In this document: positions 50,738 through 59,483 of the stretch, piece by piece
How the letters are laid out: the number at the start of each line of letters is the position of its first letter
Position numbering within the stretch: the first letter of the stretch is position 1
Assembly (NCBI RefSeq): GCF_023534745.1
Contig: NZ_JAMHJQ010000007.1
Coordinates: forward strand, 112,497 to 176,496
Source: Streptomyces sp. 35G-GA-8
Lineage (GTDB): Bacteria; Actinomycetota; Actinomycetes; Streptomycetales; Streptomycetaceae
Reading direction: 5' to 3'
DNA length: 64,000 nucleotides
The notes under the pieces: generated by a model
What the model was told of the DNA's origin: nothing
Databases searched by the model: none
The model's input: only the letters and a program-made list of their open reading frames with translations
Made by a program: the position numbers and the translations under genes

Positions 50738-51967
50738 ATGAGCGGAGGAAACAAGGCAGTCGAGTACATCAAGCCGGGTGAGGTGGATGTGAGGACCACC
50801 GACTACCCGACGCTCGAACTTCAGGACGGGCCGGGTGTGGCCCCCGCGAACGTGGGCCGGAAATGCCGCCACGGCGTCATCCTCAAGGTGCTCGCGACCA
50901 ACATATGCGGCAGCGATCAGCACATGGTACGCGGCCGGACCACGGCCCCCGAGGGGTTGGTTCTCGGCCATGAGATCACCGGCGAGGTCATCGAGCGCGG
51001 CCCCGACGTCGAGTTCATCGATGTCGGCGATGTCGTGTCGGTGCCCTTCAACATCGCCTGCGGCCGCTGCCGTAACTGCAAGGAGCGCCAGACCGGTATC
51101 TGTCTGAACGTCAATCCCGCCCGTCCCGGCGCGGCGTACGGCTACGTCGACATGGGTGGCTGGGTCGGCGGACAGGCGCAGTACGTGATGGTGCCGTACG
51201 CGGACTTCAATCTGCTCCGCTTCCCCGACCGGGACGCGGCGCTGGAGAAGCTGCTGGATCTGACGATGCTGTCGGACATCTTCCCCACCGGCTACCACGG
51301 CGCGGTGACGGCGGGCACGGGCGTCGGTTCCACGGTGTATGTCGCGGGCGCGGGACCTGTCGGTCTGGCCGCGGCGGCCTCGGCGCAGTTGCTCGGCGCG
51401 GCGGTCGTCATCGTCGGCGACCTGAACGCCGAACGGCTCGCGCAGGCCCGCAGTTTCGGCTGTGAGACCGTCGACCTCACCAAGGGGTCGGTCGAGGACC
51501 AGATAGCCCAGATCCTGGGCGTGCCCGAGGTCGACGCCGCGGTCGACGCGGTCGGCTTCGAGGCGCGGGCGCACGGCAAGGACTCCAAGGAGGCTCCGGC
51601 GACCGTCCTCAACTCCCTGATGGGTGCCGTCAGGGCGGGCGGCGCGCTCGGTATCCCGGGGCTGTACGTCACCGACGACCCGGGCGGTATCGACGAGGAC
51701 GCCAAGACCGGCACGCTCAAGGTCCGGCTGGGCCTGGGCTGGGCGAAGAGCCACACGTTCAGCACGGGACAGTGCCCGGTGATGAAGTATCACCGGGGCC
51801 TGGCGATGGCGATCCTGCACGACCGGGTCCACATCGCGAAGGCGGTGAACGCCACGGTGATCTCGCTGGAGGACGCCCCGCGCGGCTACGAGGAGTTCGA
51901 CCACGGCGCCAGCCGCAAGTACGTGCTCAATCCGCATGGAGCGCTGGACGGCGTGGTGGCCGCCTGA
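50738..51967 (+). CDS. fdhA: Glutathione-independent formaldehyde dehydrogenase (zinc-type)
   Basis: A 409-residue zinc alcohol dehydrogenase-family enzyme from ATG 50738 (MSGGNKAVEYIKPGEVDVRT). The catalytic zinc site is NICGSDQHMVRG and GHEITGEV; the structural zinc site is CGRCRNCKERQTGIC. The NAD fold reads VYVAGAGPVGLAAAASAQLL. The insertion of about 20 residues after the structural zinc and the Arg-rich GYVDMGGWVGGQAQ are typical of Pseudomonas-type FdhA, which keeps NAD bound. It oxidises formaldehyde to formate. Confidence 0.92.
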   Translation: MSGGNKAVEYIKPGEVDVRTTDYPTLELQDGPGVAPANVGRKCRHGVILKVLATNICGSDQHMVRGRTTAPEGLVLGHEITGEVIERGPDVEFIDVGDVVSVPFNIACGRCRNCKERQTGICLNVNPARPGAAYGYVDMGGWVGGQAQYVMVPYADFNLLRFPDRDAALEKLLDLTMLSDIFPTGYHGAVTAGTGVGSTVYVAGAGPVGLAAAASAQLLGAAVVIVGDLNAERLAQARSFGCETVDLTKGSVEDQIAQILGVPEVDAAVDAVGFEARAHGKDSKEAPATVLNSLMGAVRAGGALGIPGLYVTDDPGGIDEDAKTGTLKVRLGLGWAKSHTFSTGQCPVMKYHRGLAMAILHDRVHIAKAVNATVISLEDAPRGYEEFDHGASRKYVLNPHGALDGVVAA

Positions 51968-52000
51968 GTGATTCCCGAGCGGGAGTGATTCCCGAGCGGT

Positions 52001-52049
52001 GGAGGGCGCGGTCGGCACCGCGCCCTCCTCGGGCACGTCCCGAGGAGGG
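52001..52049 (+). terminator. Two overlapping, mutually exclusive hairpins upstream of psuG
   Basis: Hairpin A pairs GGAGGGCGCGGT (52001-52012) with ACCGCGCCCTCC (52017-52028) around CGGC. Hairpin B pairs CCCTCCTCGGG (52023-52033) with CCCGAGGAGGG (52039-52049) around CACGT. They share 52023-52028, so only one can form. A is a plausible terminator for fdhA. Before them, GAGTGATTCCCGAGCGG is duplicated in tandem (51966-51999). Confidence 0.75.
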
Positions 52050-52120
52050 AACGTCGCAGTAGCGCCGTTCACCCGCGCGTCGACGTTTGCGTCCGCGCGG
52101 GATGTGCCATGGATGGGGAC

Positions 52121-53125
52121 ATGCCAGACATCACTTCGCAGCTCTTCCCCGAGGTTTCGCAGCTCTCCTCCGAGGTACGGGAGGCGCTCGCCGCGCACCG
52201 TCCCGTGGTCGCCCTGGAGTCGACGATCATCGCGCACGGACTGCCGCGCCCGCGCAATCTGGCGGTCGCGGCGGAGCTGGAGGCGCTCGTACGGGCCGGC
52301 GGCGCCGTACCCGCCACGGTCGCCGTGCTGGACGGCCGGCCCCGGGTGGGCCTGTCCAAGGACCAGTTGGAACGGGTCGCCCAGGACGACTCCGTACGGA
52401 AGCTGGGCCATCGCGATCTGGCGCCCGCGCTCGCGGCGGGGGCGAGCGGCGCCACGACCGTCTCCGCCACGGCGTTCCTCGCCGCGCGGGCCGGGATCCG
52501 GGTCTTCGCGACGGGCGGTCTCGGCGGGGTCCATCGCGACTGGACCGACACCCAGGACGAGTCGGCCGATCTGCGCCTGCTGGCCAGGACCCGGATCACC
52601 GTGGTGTGCGCGGGCGTCAAGTCGATCCTCGACGTACCGGCGACGCTCCAGCGGCTGGAGACGCTGGGTGTCGGCATCCTCGGCTACGGCACCGACCGGT
52701 TCCCCGGCTTCTATCTGACCTCGTCCGGTGAGCCGGTCGACTGGACGGTCCGCACGCCCGAGGAGGTCGCGGCGGTGATGGACGCCCAGGACGCGCTCGG
52801 CGGCCCGGAGTCGGCGCTCATCGTCGCCAACCCCGTGCCGGAAGCGGAGCAGTTGGATCCGGAGCAGCACGACCGAGTGCTCGCGGAGGCGCTGACGGAG
52901 TGTCATGAGCGGGGAATCAGCGGCCAGGCCGTCACCCCGTTCCTGCTCGACCAGCTGATGCGCCGCACGGGCGGCGCCTCGCTGGAGGCCAACCTCGCGG
53001 CGGTGCGCGGCAATGTGTGGCTCGCGGCGCGCATCGCGGCGGCACGGTCGGCGCAGGGCCCCACCGCGCAGGGCCCCACCGCGCAGGGCCGGACCGCGCA
53101 GGGCCGGACCACGGGGGACGGATGA
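52121..53125 (+). CDS. psuG: Pseudouridine-5'-phosphate glycosidase
   Basis: A 334-residue enzyme; ATG 52121 (MPDITSQLFPEVSQLSSEVR) has GGGGAC just upstream, while in-frame ATG 52109 is possible. Motifs: VALESTIIAHGLPRPRN, ATGGLGGVHRD and VVCAGVKSILDVPATLQ, whose Lys (about 166) is the catalytic lysine of PsuG. It splits pseudouridine 5'-phosphate to uracil and ribose 5-phosphate. The C-terminus ends in four copies of AQG(P/R)T. ATGA overlap with the kinase gene completes the psuG-psuK pair. Confidence 0.94.
   Translation: MPDITSQLFPEVSQLSSEVREALAAHRPVVALESTIIAHGLPRPRNLAVAAELEALVRAGGAVPATVAVLDGRPRVGLSKDQLERVAQDDSVRKLGHRDLAPALAAGASGATTVSATAFLAARAGIRVFATGGLGGVHRDWTDTQDESADLRLLARTRITVVCAGVKSILDVPATLQRLETLGVGILGYGTDRFPGFYLTSSGEPVDWTVRTPEEVAAVMDAQDALGGPESALIVANPVPEAEQLDPEQHDRVLAEALTECHERGISGQAVTPFLLDQLMRRTGGASLEANLAAVRGNVWLAARIAAARSAQGPTAQGPTAQGRTAQGRTTGDG
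53051..53110 (+). repeat. Four tandem 15-bp repeats in the psuG 3' end
   Basis: Units 53051-53065, 53066-53080, 53081-53095 and 53096-53110 with consensus GCGCAGGGCCSSACC. They stay in frame and encode AQGPT-AQGPT-AQGRT-AQGRT at the protein end. Pairs of identical neighbours point to recent duplication. Confidence 0.95.
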
Positions 53126-54021
53126 GCACCGGTGCCGGAGGCGGTGCGCTGCTGGTGATCGGGGATGTGGTCACCGATGTGGTGGCGCGGTACGGCACCC
53201 CGCTCGCGCACGGTACGGACACGGCCGCCGAGATCCGGGCGCTGCCCGGCGGCGCCGGGGCCAACGCGGCCTGCTGGGCGGCGCACTCCGGGTGCGCGGA
53301 GGTGCGGCTGCTGGCACGGGTGGGGACGGAAGCGCGGGAGTGGCACGAGGAGCGGCTGCGGCGGGCGGGGGTACGTACCCATCTCGTCGTCGACGACCTC
53401 GTGCCGACCGCGACGGTGATCTGCCTGGTCGACGCCTCCGCCGAGCGCACCCTGCTCACCGACAGCGGCGCGGCGCTGCGGCTGTCTCCCGCCGACTGGT
53501 CACCGTCCCTGCTGGACGGGGTGGGCCGGCTGCATCTCTCCGGCTATCTCTTCTTCGCGGACACCAGCCGTCAACTGGCGCTCGCCGCGAGGGAAGCGGC
53601 TGAGGAGCGGGGCGTCCCGGTGAGTGTGGACCCCGCCTCGGCGGGTTTCATCAAGGAGCTGGGCGTGGACCGTTTTCTGACGGCGGTCGAGGGCGTGGAG
53701 ACACTGCTCCCGAACGCGGACGAGGCCAGGCTCCTCACCGGGCTGACGAACGCGACGGATGCCGCCGCCGCGCTGAGCCGTCGGGCGGGGGTGGCGGTGG
53801 TGACCCTGGGCGGGGACGGCGCGCTGGTGGCGGAGGCGGGGGCCGTCACGGCCCGGGTACCGCCGGTCCCGGCCCGCGCCCGGGACTCGACGGGCGCGGG
53901 CGACGCCTTCACGGGCGCGTTCCTCGCGGCCCGGCTCGCGGGGGCGGACCCGGTGGCGGCCGCGACAGCGGGCTGCCGGGCGGGGGCACGGGCGGTCGCG
54001 ACGGTGGGCGGCCGGCCCTGA
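53122..54021 (+). CDS. psuK: PfkB-family carbohydrate kinase, probable pseudouridine kinase
   Basis: A 299-residue kinase starting at ATG 53122 (MSTGAGGGALLVIGDVVTDV). The first PfkB signature region is LPGGAGANAACWAAHSG and the second is DSTGAGDAFTGAFLAARLAG with the catalytic Asp. Its coupling to psuG by ATGA makes pseudouridine phosphorylation the likely reaction, so the pair degrades pseudouridine from RNA turnover. By sequence alone it could be another PfkB sugar kinase. Confidence 0.88.
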   Translation: MSTGAGGGALLVIGDVVTDVVARYGTPLAHGTDTAAEIRALPGGAGANAACWAAHSGCAEVRLLARVGTEAREWHEERLRRAGVRTHLVVDDLVPTATVICLVDASAERTLLTDSGAALRLSPADWSPSLLDGVGRLHLSGYLFFADTSRQLALAAREAAEERGVPVSVDPASAGFIKELGVDRFLTAVEGVETLLPNADEARLLTGLTNATDAAAALSRRAGVAVVTLGGDGALVAEAGAVTARVPPVPARARDSTGAGDAFTGAFLAARLAGADPVAAATAGCRAGARAVATVGGRP

Positions 54022-54056
54022 CGCAGCCGCTGTTCGAGGCCGCCCCGCCGAAGCCG

Positions 54057-54695
54057 CTACGCGAGGCCGCCCCACGCCGGATGGCGCGGATCATCCGTCC
54101 GTACGACCACATCGGCGGCCTCGGCCGGATCCACCTCCTGCTCGTAGCGCTCGAAGGCGGGAAGTGTCCACCGTTCGCTCTCGTCGGTACGGCGCCGGAG
54201 CGCGGCCGGTGACAGCCGCAGATGCACCGTGAGGTCGAACGGGAACCAGTGCCCCAGCAGCAGCGGACCGTGCAGCACCAGCACACCCCCGGGCGCGAGT
54301 TCGCTGTGCGGGCTGCGGGTCGCCCGGTCGGTGGCGGGGTCCCAGAGATCGGGCAGGACCCGCCCGGTGCCGCCGGGCTCCAGCGGCCCGAAGACCTCCC
54401 GCCACAGCGCCCCCGTGTCGAACCAGCCGCTGTAGTACGTCTCCGGATCCTCGCGGCCGTACTCGTACCGCAGCGACGCCGGCCGCAGGAATCCGCCGGT
54501 GCCGATGACCAGTACCGACCGGCCGCGTATCCGAAGCGCCTCGGCGAGCGCGTCGGCCCGCTCCCCGGTCCCGGCGGCCGGTGCTCCGTCGATGGCGACA
54601 CGGAGCCAGGGGCCGCCGTCCGCCGCCCCGGTCTCCAGCACCCGCTCGGCGACGGCCTCGGTCAGCCGCTGCCAGGTGATCGCTTCGAGTCGCAC
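54057..54695 (-). CDS. Uridine kinase-like protein with degenerate P-loop
   Basis: A 212-residue protein that aligns with uridine kinase-like P-loop proteins: VAIDGAPAAGTGERADALAE, GTGGFLRPASLRYEYGRED, ETYYSGWFDTGALWREVF and VLHGPLLLGHWFPFDL. At residues 36-48 the Walker A lacks its Lys-Ser/Thr (GTGER), yet the later lid and substrate regions are intact. It is convergent with psuK, 35 bp apart, so a role in nucleoside metabolism is possible but not shown. Confidence 0.8.
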   Translation of the reverse strand: MRLEAITWQRLTEAVAERVLETGAADGGPWLRVAIDGAPAAGTGERADALAEALRIRGRSVLVIGTGGFLRPASLRYEYGREDPETYYSGWFDTGALWREVFGPLEPGGTGRVLPDLWDPATDRATRSPHSELAPGGVLVLHGPLLLGHWFPFDLTVHLRLSPAALRRRTDESERWTLPAFERYEQEVDPAEAADVVVRTDDPRHPAWGGLA

Positions 54696-54766
54696 CCGAC
54701 CATCATCGTCCAGCGGCGCGCGGTCATGGCGGGCCGGCCCCGTACCCGACCCGCCCCGCCCCGCCT

Positions 54767-57316
54767 TCAGATGTCAGCCACGTCCGGCACATCCCAGATG
54801 CCGACCCCGTCAGCCACGGGAAGTGCCTGCTCGGCCCAGATGGTCTTGCCGCCCGAGCCCTGGCGAGTGCCCCAGCTCCGTGTGAGCTGGGCGACGAGCA
54901 GGAGTCCGCGGCCCCCCTCGTCGAACACCCGGGCCCGGCGCAGATGCGGGGCGGTGTTGCTGCCGTCCGAGACCTCGCAGATGAGGCTGTGGTCATGGAT
55001 GAGCCGGAGCTGGATGGGGGCCTGGGCATAGCGGATGGCGTTGGTGACCAGTTCACTGACCACCAGTTCCGTGGTGAAGACGGCGTCCTCCAGCCCCCAG
55101 GCGGCCAGTTGTCCCGCGACGTCCCTGCGCGCCTGGGCCACGCCGGCGGGATCGCAGTCCAGCTCCCACGTGGCGACCTGGCTCGCGTCGAGCGCGCGGG
55201 TACGGGCGAGGAGCAGGGCGACGTCATCGGCGGGGCGGCCGGAAAGCAGCGCCTTCAGTACGTTGTCACAGATGTCCTCCAGCGGCGCGGCGGGGTGGGA
55301 GAGAGCGGTGCGCAGCGCGGCGAACGACTCGTCGAGGCCGCGCTCGCGCGATTCGACGAGGCCGTTGGTGAACAGGACGAGCACACTGCCCTCCCGCAGT
55401 TCCACCTCGACGGACTCGAAGGGCAGAGTGCCGAGGCCGAGCGGCGCCCCGGCGGGCAGGTCGAGGAAGGAGACGGTGCCGTCCGGGGTGACCATCGCGG
55501 GCTGCGGATGTCCGGCGCGCGCCAGGGAGCAGCGACGGGACACCGGGTCGTAGACCGCGTAGATACAGGTGGCGCCGACATCCCCGGCCCCCTCGGCCGC
55601 GGCGCCCGGGGCCTGTCCGCCCGACGCCTCCGCGGCCAGATGGTTGACGAGGTCATCGAGGTGGGTGAGCAGTTCATCGGGTGGCAGATCGACATCGGCC
55701 AGGGTGCGTACGGCCGTACGCAGCCGGCCCATCGTCGCCGACGCCTGGACGCCATGGCCGACCACATCGCCCACGACCAGGGCCACCCGGGAGCTGGACA
55801 GCGGGATCACATCGAACCAGTCGCCGCCGACCCCGGCGCCCGAGTCGGCGGGCAGGTAGCGGAAGGCGAACTCGACCGCCGCGTGTTCCGGCAGCGCGCG
55901 CGGCAGCAGGCTGCGCTGGAGGGCCAGCGCCGTGTCGCGTTCGCGCGTGTAGCGGCGGGCGTTGTCGATACATACGGCGGCCCGCGCCGTGATCTCCTCG
56001 GCGAGCAGCAGATCGTCCAGCTCGAAGGGGGCCGGGCTGCGATGACGCGAGAAGGTGGCCACGCCGAGGATGGTGCCGCGGGCGCGCAGCGGGACGGCCA
56101 TGTGCGAGTGGAACCTGAACGCGCGCATCTTGGCCGCGCGCCTCGGGTCCATCGTCTCCCATCGGGCCACGGAGGAGTCCGTCACCTGCCTCATGACGCC
56201 GCGCTGGAGGAACAGGGCCTCGGCGGGGGGTGAGCTGTCCGGGTAGTAGGAGATGTCCCCCACCTCGACCACGGCTTCGGGGGCGCCCTCCAGGACGGAC
56301 CGGAGGGCGACGCGCCGCAGTCTCACCTGGCCGGGCCGCGGGCCGGTGAAGTGTTCCGCGCCGCCTCTGGGGTCCTCGGGGAGCAGATCGACCGTGACGA
56401 AGTCGGCGAGCGCGGGGACCGCGACATCGGCCAGTTCCCGCGCGGTGCTCGCGACGTCGAGGGCGCTGCCGATGCGCGTACTGGCCTCGTTCACCAGGAG
56501 CAGCCGCTGCTGGGCGCGGTTCTGCCGGGTCCTGTCGTGTACCGCCGAGGCCACCCCGCTCTTCCGGCCCTCGGCGTCCCAGAGCGGGGCGATGGAGATC
56601 GCCCAGGCGAACTCGCGGTCGTGGCCGGGCAGCCGCAGCGAGGATTCGAGATGCTGTGGTTCGCCGGTCTCCAGCACCCGCAGCATGTGCCGCTCGATGT
56701 TGTCGACCTCGGGGGCGGGCATGGCCTCGGGCAGCCGCAACCCGCGCACGTCGTCCCCGAGGAGGCCCATCAGGCTCTCCATGTCCCCGCTCACGTGCCG
56801 CAGCCGCAGATGTGTGTCGTAGATGGCCATCGCACAGGGAGACTGCATGAATTCGGCTTCGGACAGCTGCGGGCCGTCGGAGTGCGGGCCCGTGTGCGTC
56901 CGGGCCAGCGGGGAGACGAGGAGCCAATCGGTGGCGCCCGCGTCCGTCGTCAGGCGGTGTGCCAGCAGCCGTACGTCCAGCCGCTGCCCGTTCCGGTGCA
57001 GCAGCGTCACCGTCCCGCTCCATCTGTCCGGCAGGGCGGCCGGGTCCAGCGTCGCCGGATCGAGCGCGCCGGTGCGGGACAGCGCCGTCGCCCCGTCGGC
57101 GAGCAGTGCGGCGGCGGGCCGTCCGACGATCTCCGACGGCCGGTGGCCGAGCAGCCTGTGGGCACCCTCGCTCCACTCCGTTACGGTGCCCCGGGCGTCG
57201 ATGACCGCCTTCGCCGTGGCCGCCTCGTCAAACGGATCGGTCTCGTGGAGATCGGCCTCCGGGGGATCGTTCGACCGGACGGGCTGGTCGTCCCGCCCGG
57301 AGTCCGGTCGCCTCAT
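54767..57316 (-). CDS. PAS-PAS-GAF-SpoIIE phosphatase-HATPase regulator
   Basis: An 849-residue multidomain cytoplasmic regulator. PAS domains at about 30-135 (VIDARGTVTEWSEGAHRLLG) and 150-262, GAF at about 275-450 (HMAVPLRARGTILGVATFSR), SpoIIE/PP2C phosphatase at about 475-690 with metal Asp residues in GVGGDWFDVIPL and VGDVVGHGVQAS, and an anti-sigma-type HATPase at about 720-840 (ELVVSELVTNAIRYA, DEGGRGLLLVAQL). Such proteins both phosphorylate and dephosphorylate anti-anti-sigma factors. No partner anti-anti-sigma gene is nearby. Confidence 0.93.
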   Translation of the reverse strand: MRRPDSGRDDQPVRSNDPPEADLHETDPFDEAATAKAVIDARGTVTEWSEGAHRLLGHRPSEIVGRPAAALLADGATALSRTGALDPATLDPAALPDRWSGTVTLLHRNGQRLDVRLLAHRLTTDAGATDWLLVSPLARTHTGPHSDGPQLSEAEFMQSPCAMAIYDTHLRLRHVSGDMESLMGLLGDDVRGLRLPEAMPAPEVDNIERHMLRVLETGEPQHLESSLRLPGHDREFAWAISIAPLWDAEGRKSGVASAVHDRTRQNRAQQRLLLVNEASTRIGSALDVASTARELADVAVPALADFVTVDLLPEDPRGGAEHFTGPRPGQVRLRRVALRSVLEGAPEAVVEVGDISYYPDSSPPAEALFLQRGVMRQVTDSSVARWETMDPRRAAKMRAFRFHSHMAVPLRARGTILGVATFSRHRSPAPFELDDLLLAEEITARAAVCIDNARRYTRERDTALALQRSLLPRALPEHAAVEFAFRYLPADSGAGVGGDWFDVIPLSSSRVALVVGDVVGHGVQASATMGRLRTAVRTLADVDLPPDELLTHLDDLVNHLAAEASGGQAPGAAAEGAGDVGATCIYAVYDPVSRRCSLARAGHPQPAMVTPDGTVSFLDLPAGAPLGLGTLPFESVEVELREGSVLVLFTNGLVESRERGLDESFAALRTALSHPAAPLEDICDNVLKALLSGRPADDVALLLARTRALDASQVATWELDCDPAGVAQARRDVAGQLAAWGLEDAVFTTELVVSELVTNAIRYAQAPIQLRLIHDHSLICEVSDGSNTAPHLRRARVFDEGGRGLLLVAQLTRSWGTRQGSGGKTIWAEQALPVADGVGIWDVPDVADI

Positions 57317-57481
57317 CGTCGCTCATCTCACCCTGCCCGGACCCGAGCGCCGGGGAGCAAGGTCCCGGCCCCGGCGGGCCTCCAGTGGCTCCAGTGGCTA
57401 CTGACCCTCCAAGTATGACATCGGTGACGAATAATGCTATTTCTGTCACCTTCCATGGCGAAGGGACGGACTCCCGCCCGC

Positions 57482-58144
57482 TCACTCGCCACGTAGCACC
57501 TTGGCCAGCGGCCCGTCACCCGACACCTCGATCCGCCCCTCCCGCACTCCGTCCCCCACCGTCAGCGCGCCGCCGCTCAGCTCGCGGCAGGTGTCGGCGT
57601 CGAGCACGAGACGGGCGTCCGGACTCTCCGCCGGCCCGTCGCCGTACACCGGGTCGCCCGCTCCGAGCCGTACATGGAACGCCCCTTCGTCCAGCCGGAC
57701 TTCCACCACGCCCTCCCCCGACCCACCGCCCGCACCCGAGCCCGCCGGGCCCGACAGCCCGTCCAGCACCGGCAGCAGCGGTACGGCGAACCAGTGCGCC
57801 CGTACGGCGTCGGTGGGCCTGCGCTCCTCCAGCGCGGGCGCGCCCCACTCCGCCAGGGCCGTGAGCACCGGCAGCAGCCCCCGCCCGCGCTCGGTCAGCT
57901 CGTACACATACGCCCCGGCCGGGGGCGGCAGCTTGCGGCGCAGGGCCAGATCGTCCCGCTCCATGTCCTTGAGCCGGGAGGCGAGCACATCCGTGCTGAC
58001 ACCCGGCAGATCGGCGTGCAGATCGGTGTACCGGCGGGGGCCCGCCAGCAGCTCCCGGACGATCAGCAGGGTCCAGCGGTCACCCACGGAGTCGAGGGCA
58101 CGGGCGGTGGCGCAGTACTGGTCGTAGCTTCGGCGACGTGACAT
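57482..58144 (-). CDS. HxlR-family transcriptional regulator with C-terminal SCP2-like domain
   Basis: A 220-residue regulator from ATG 58144 (MSRRRSYDQYCATARALDSV). The winged helix of HxlR type covers residues 5-100 (DRWTLLIVRELLAGPRRYTD, GVSTDVLASRLKDME). The C-terminal part (about 125-220) resembles sterol-carrier/SCP2-like ligand domains (PDARLVLDADTCRELSGGAL). Cys near residue 11 is where redox-sensing HxlR proteins carry theirs. A -10 box seven bases before the ATG indicates a leaderless mRNA. Divergent from the aminotransferase gene, its likely target. Confidence 0.88.
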   Translation of the reverse strand: MSRRRSYDQYCATARALDSVGDRWTLLIVRELLAGPRRYTDLHADLPGVSTDVLASRLKDMERDDLALRRKLPPPAGAYVYELTERGRGLLPVLTALAEWGAPALEERRPTDAVRAHWFAVPLLPVLDGLSGPAGSGAGGGSGEGVVEVRLDEGAFHVRLGAGDPVYGDGPAESPDARLVLDADTCRELSGGALTVGDGVREGRIEVSGDGPLAKVLRGE

Positions 58145-58151
58145 GTGACGG

Positions 58152-58213
58152 ATTCTAGACATGTTGTTGGACTTTCCAAGCTCGGACTTGGTAAAACCAA
58201 GTATCGCACCAAG
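58152..58213. promoter_or_regulatory. Divergent promoters with CCAAG/CTTGG operator cluster
   Basis: ACTTGG-TAAAA-CCAAGT is a 17-bp palindrome at 58186-58202. Further CCAAG copies lie at 58176-58180 and 58209-58213. On the minus strand TTGGAA (58179-58174), 16 bp, TAGAAT (58157-58152) forms the regulator's promoter, so the left CCAAG lies on its -35. On the plus strand TTGGAC (58167-58172) is a candidate -35 for the aminotransferase. The layout suggests HxlR autoregulation. Confidence 0.65.
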
Positions 58214-58230
58214 GTCTGGGAGGCCACGGC

Positions 58231-59442
58231 ATGGAATTCCGGCAGTCGAGCAAGCTCAGCGAGGTCTGCTACGAGATCCGCGGCCCGGTGATCGAGCACG
58301 CCGACGCCCTGGAGGAGGCGGGCCACAGCGTGCTGCGTCTGAATACGGGCAACCCCGCGCTCTTCGGGTTCGAGGCGCCGGAGGAGATCCTCCAGGACAT
58401 GATCCGGATGCTGCCGACGGCACATGGCTACACGGACTCGCGCGGTGTCCTCTCCGCGCGCCGTGCCGTCGCCCAGCGCTACCAGACCATGGGACTGCCC
58501 GAGGTCACGGTCGACGACGTGTTCCTCGGCAACGGCGTCTCCGAGCTGGTCTCGATGGCCGTGCAGGCGCTCCTGGAGGACGGCGACGAAGTCCTGATCC
58601 CGGCCCCCGACTTCCCGCTCTGGACCGCCGTGACGACGCTGGCGGGCGGCCGTCCCGTGCACTATCTCTGCGACGAGTCCGCGGAGTGGTATCCGGACCT
58701 GGACGACATGGCGTCGAAGATCACCGACCGTACGAAGGCCGTCGTGATCATCAACCCCAACAACCCCACCGGCGCGGTCTATCCGCGCGAGATCGTCGAG
58801 GGCATCCTCGATCTCGCCCGCCGTCATCAGCTCATGGTGTTCGCGGACGAGATCTACGACCAGATCGTCTATGACGACGCGGTCCATCACACCGCCGCGG
58901 CCCTCGCCCCCGATCTGGTGGTCCTCACCTTCAGCGGACTCTCGAAGACGTACCGCGTGGCGGGTTTCCGCTCGGGCTGGCTCGTCGTCACCGGCCCCAA
59001 GCAGCATGCCCGCAGCTATCTTGAGGGCCTGACGATGCTCGCCTCGATGCGGCTCTGCCCCAACGCGCCCGCGCAGTACGCCATTCAGGCCGCGCTCGGC
59101 GGCCGGCAGTCGATCAAGGACCTCACCGCGCCGGGCGGCAGGCTGTACGAGCAGCGCGACCGCGCCTGGGAGAAGCTCAACGAGATCCCCGGGGTGTCCT
59201 GCGTGAAGCCGAAGGGCGCGCTGTACGCCTTCCCCCGGCTCGACCCCAAGGTGCACAGGATCCACGACGACGAGCGGTTCGTGCTGGATCTGCTGCTGCG
59301 GGAGAAGATCCAGGTGGTACAGGGAACGGGGTTCAACTGGCCGCGCCCCGACCACTTCCGGATCCTGACGCTCCCCTACGCGGACGATCTCGACGCCGCC
59401 ATCAGCCGGATCGGCCGCTTCCTGAGCGGCTACCGCCAATGA
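58231..59442 (+). CDS. Pyridoxal-phosphate aminotransferase (AlaA-like)
   Basis: A 403-residue class I aminotransferase starting MEFRQSSKLSEVCYEIRGPV behind GGGAGG. The PLP lysine is in FSGLSKTYRVAGFRSGW (about residue 240), with INPNNPTGAVY and DEIYDQIVYDD. Length and the N-terminal RLNTGNPALFGFEAP match AlaA/YfbQ-type glutamate-pyruvate aminotransferases. It probably makes alanine. Controlled, by inference, by the divergent HxlR regulator. Confidence 0.93.
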   Translation: MEFRQSSKLSEVCYEIRGPVIEHADALEEAGHSVLRLNTGNPALFGFEAPEEILQDMIRMLPTAHGYTDSRGVLSARRAVAQRYQTMGLPEVTVDDVFLGNGVSELVSMAVQALLEDGDEVLIPAPDFPLWTAVTTLAGGRPVHYLCDESAEWYPDLDDMASKITDRTKAVVIINPNNPTGAVYPREIVEGILDLARRHQLMVFADEIYDQIVYDDAVHHTAAALAPDLVVLTFSGLSKTYRVAGFRSGWLVVTGPKQHARSYLEGLTMLASMRLCPNAPAQYAIQAALGGRQSIKDLTAPGGRLYEQRDRAWEKLNEIPGVSCVKPKGALYAFPRLDPKVHRIHDDERFVLDLLLREKIQVVQGTGFNWPRPDHFRILTLPYADDLDAAISRIGRFLSGYRQ

Positions 59443-59483
59443 CGGACAACGGACAGCGGACAACGGGCAACGGGCAAAGGAGC

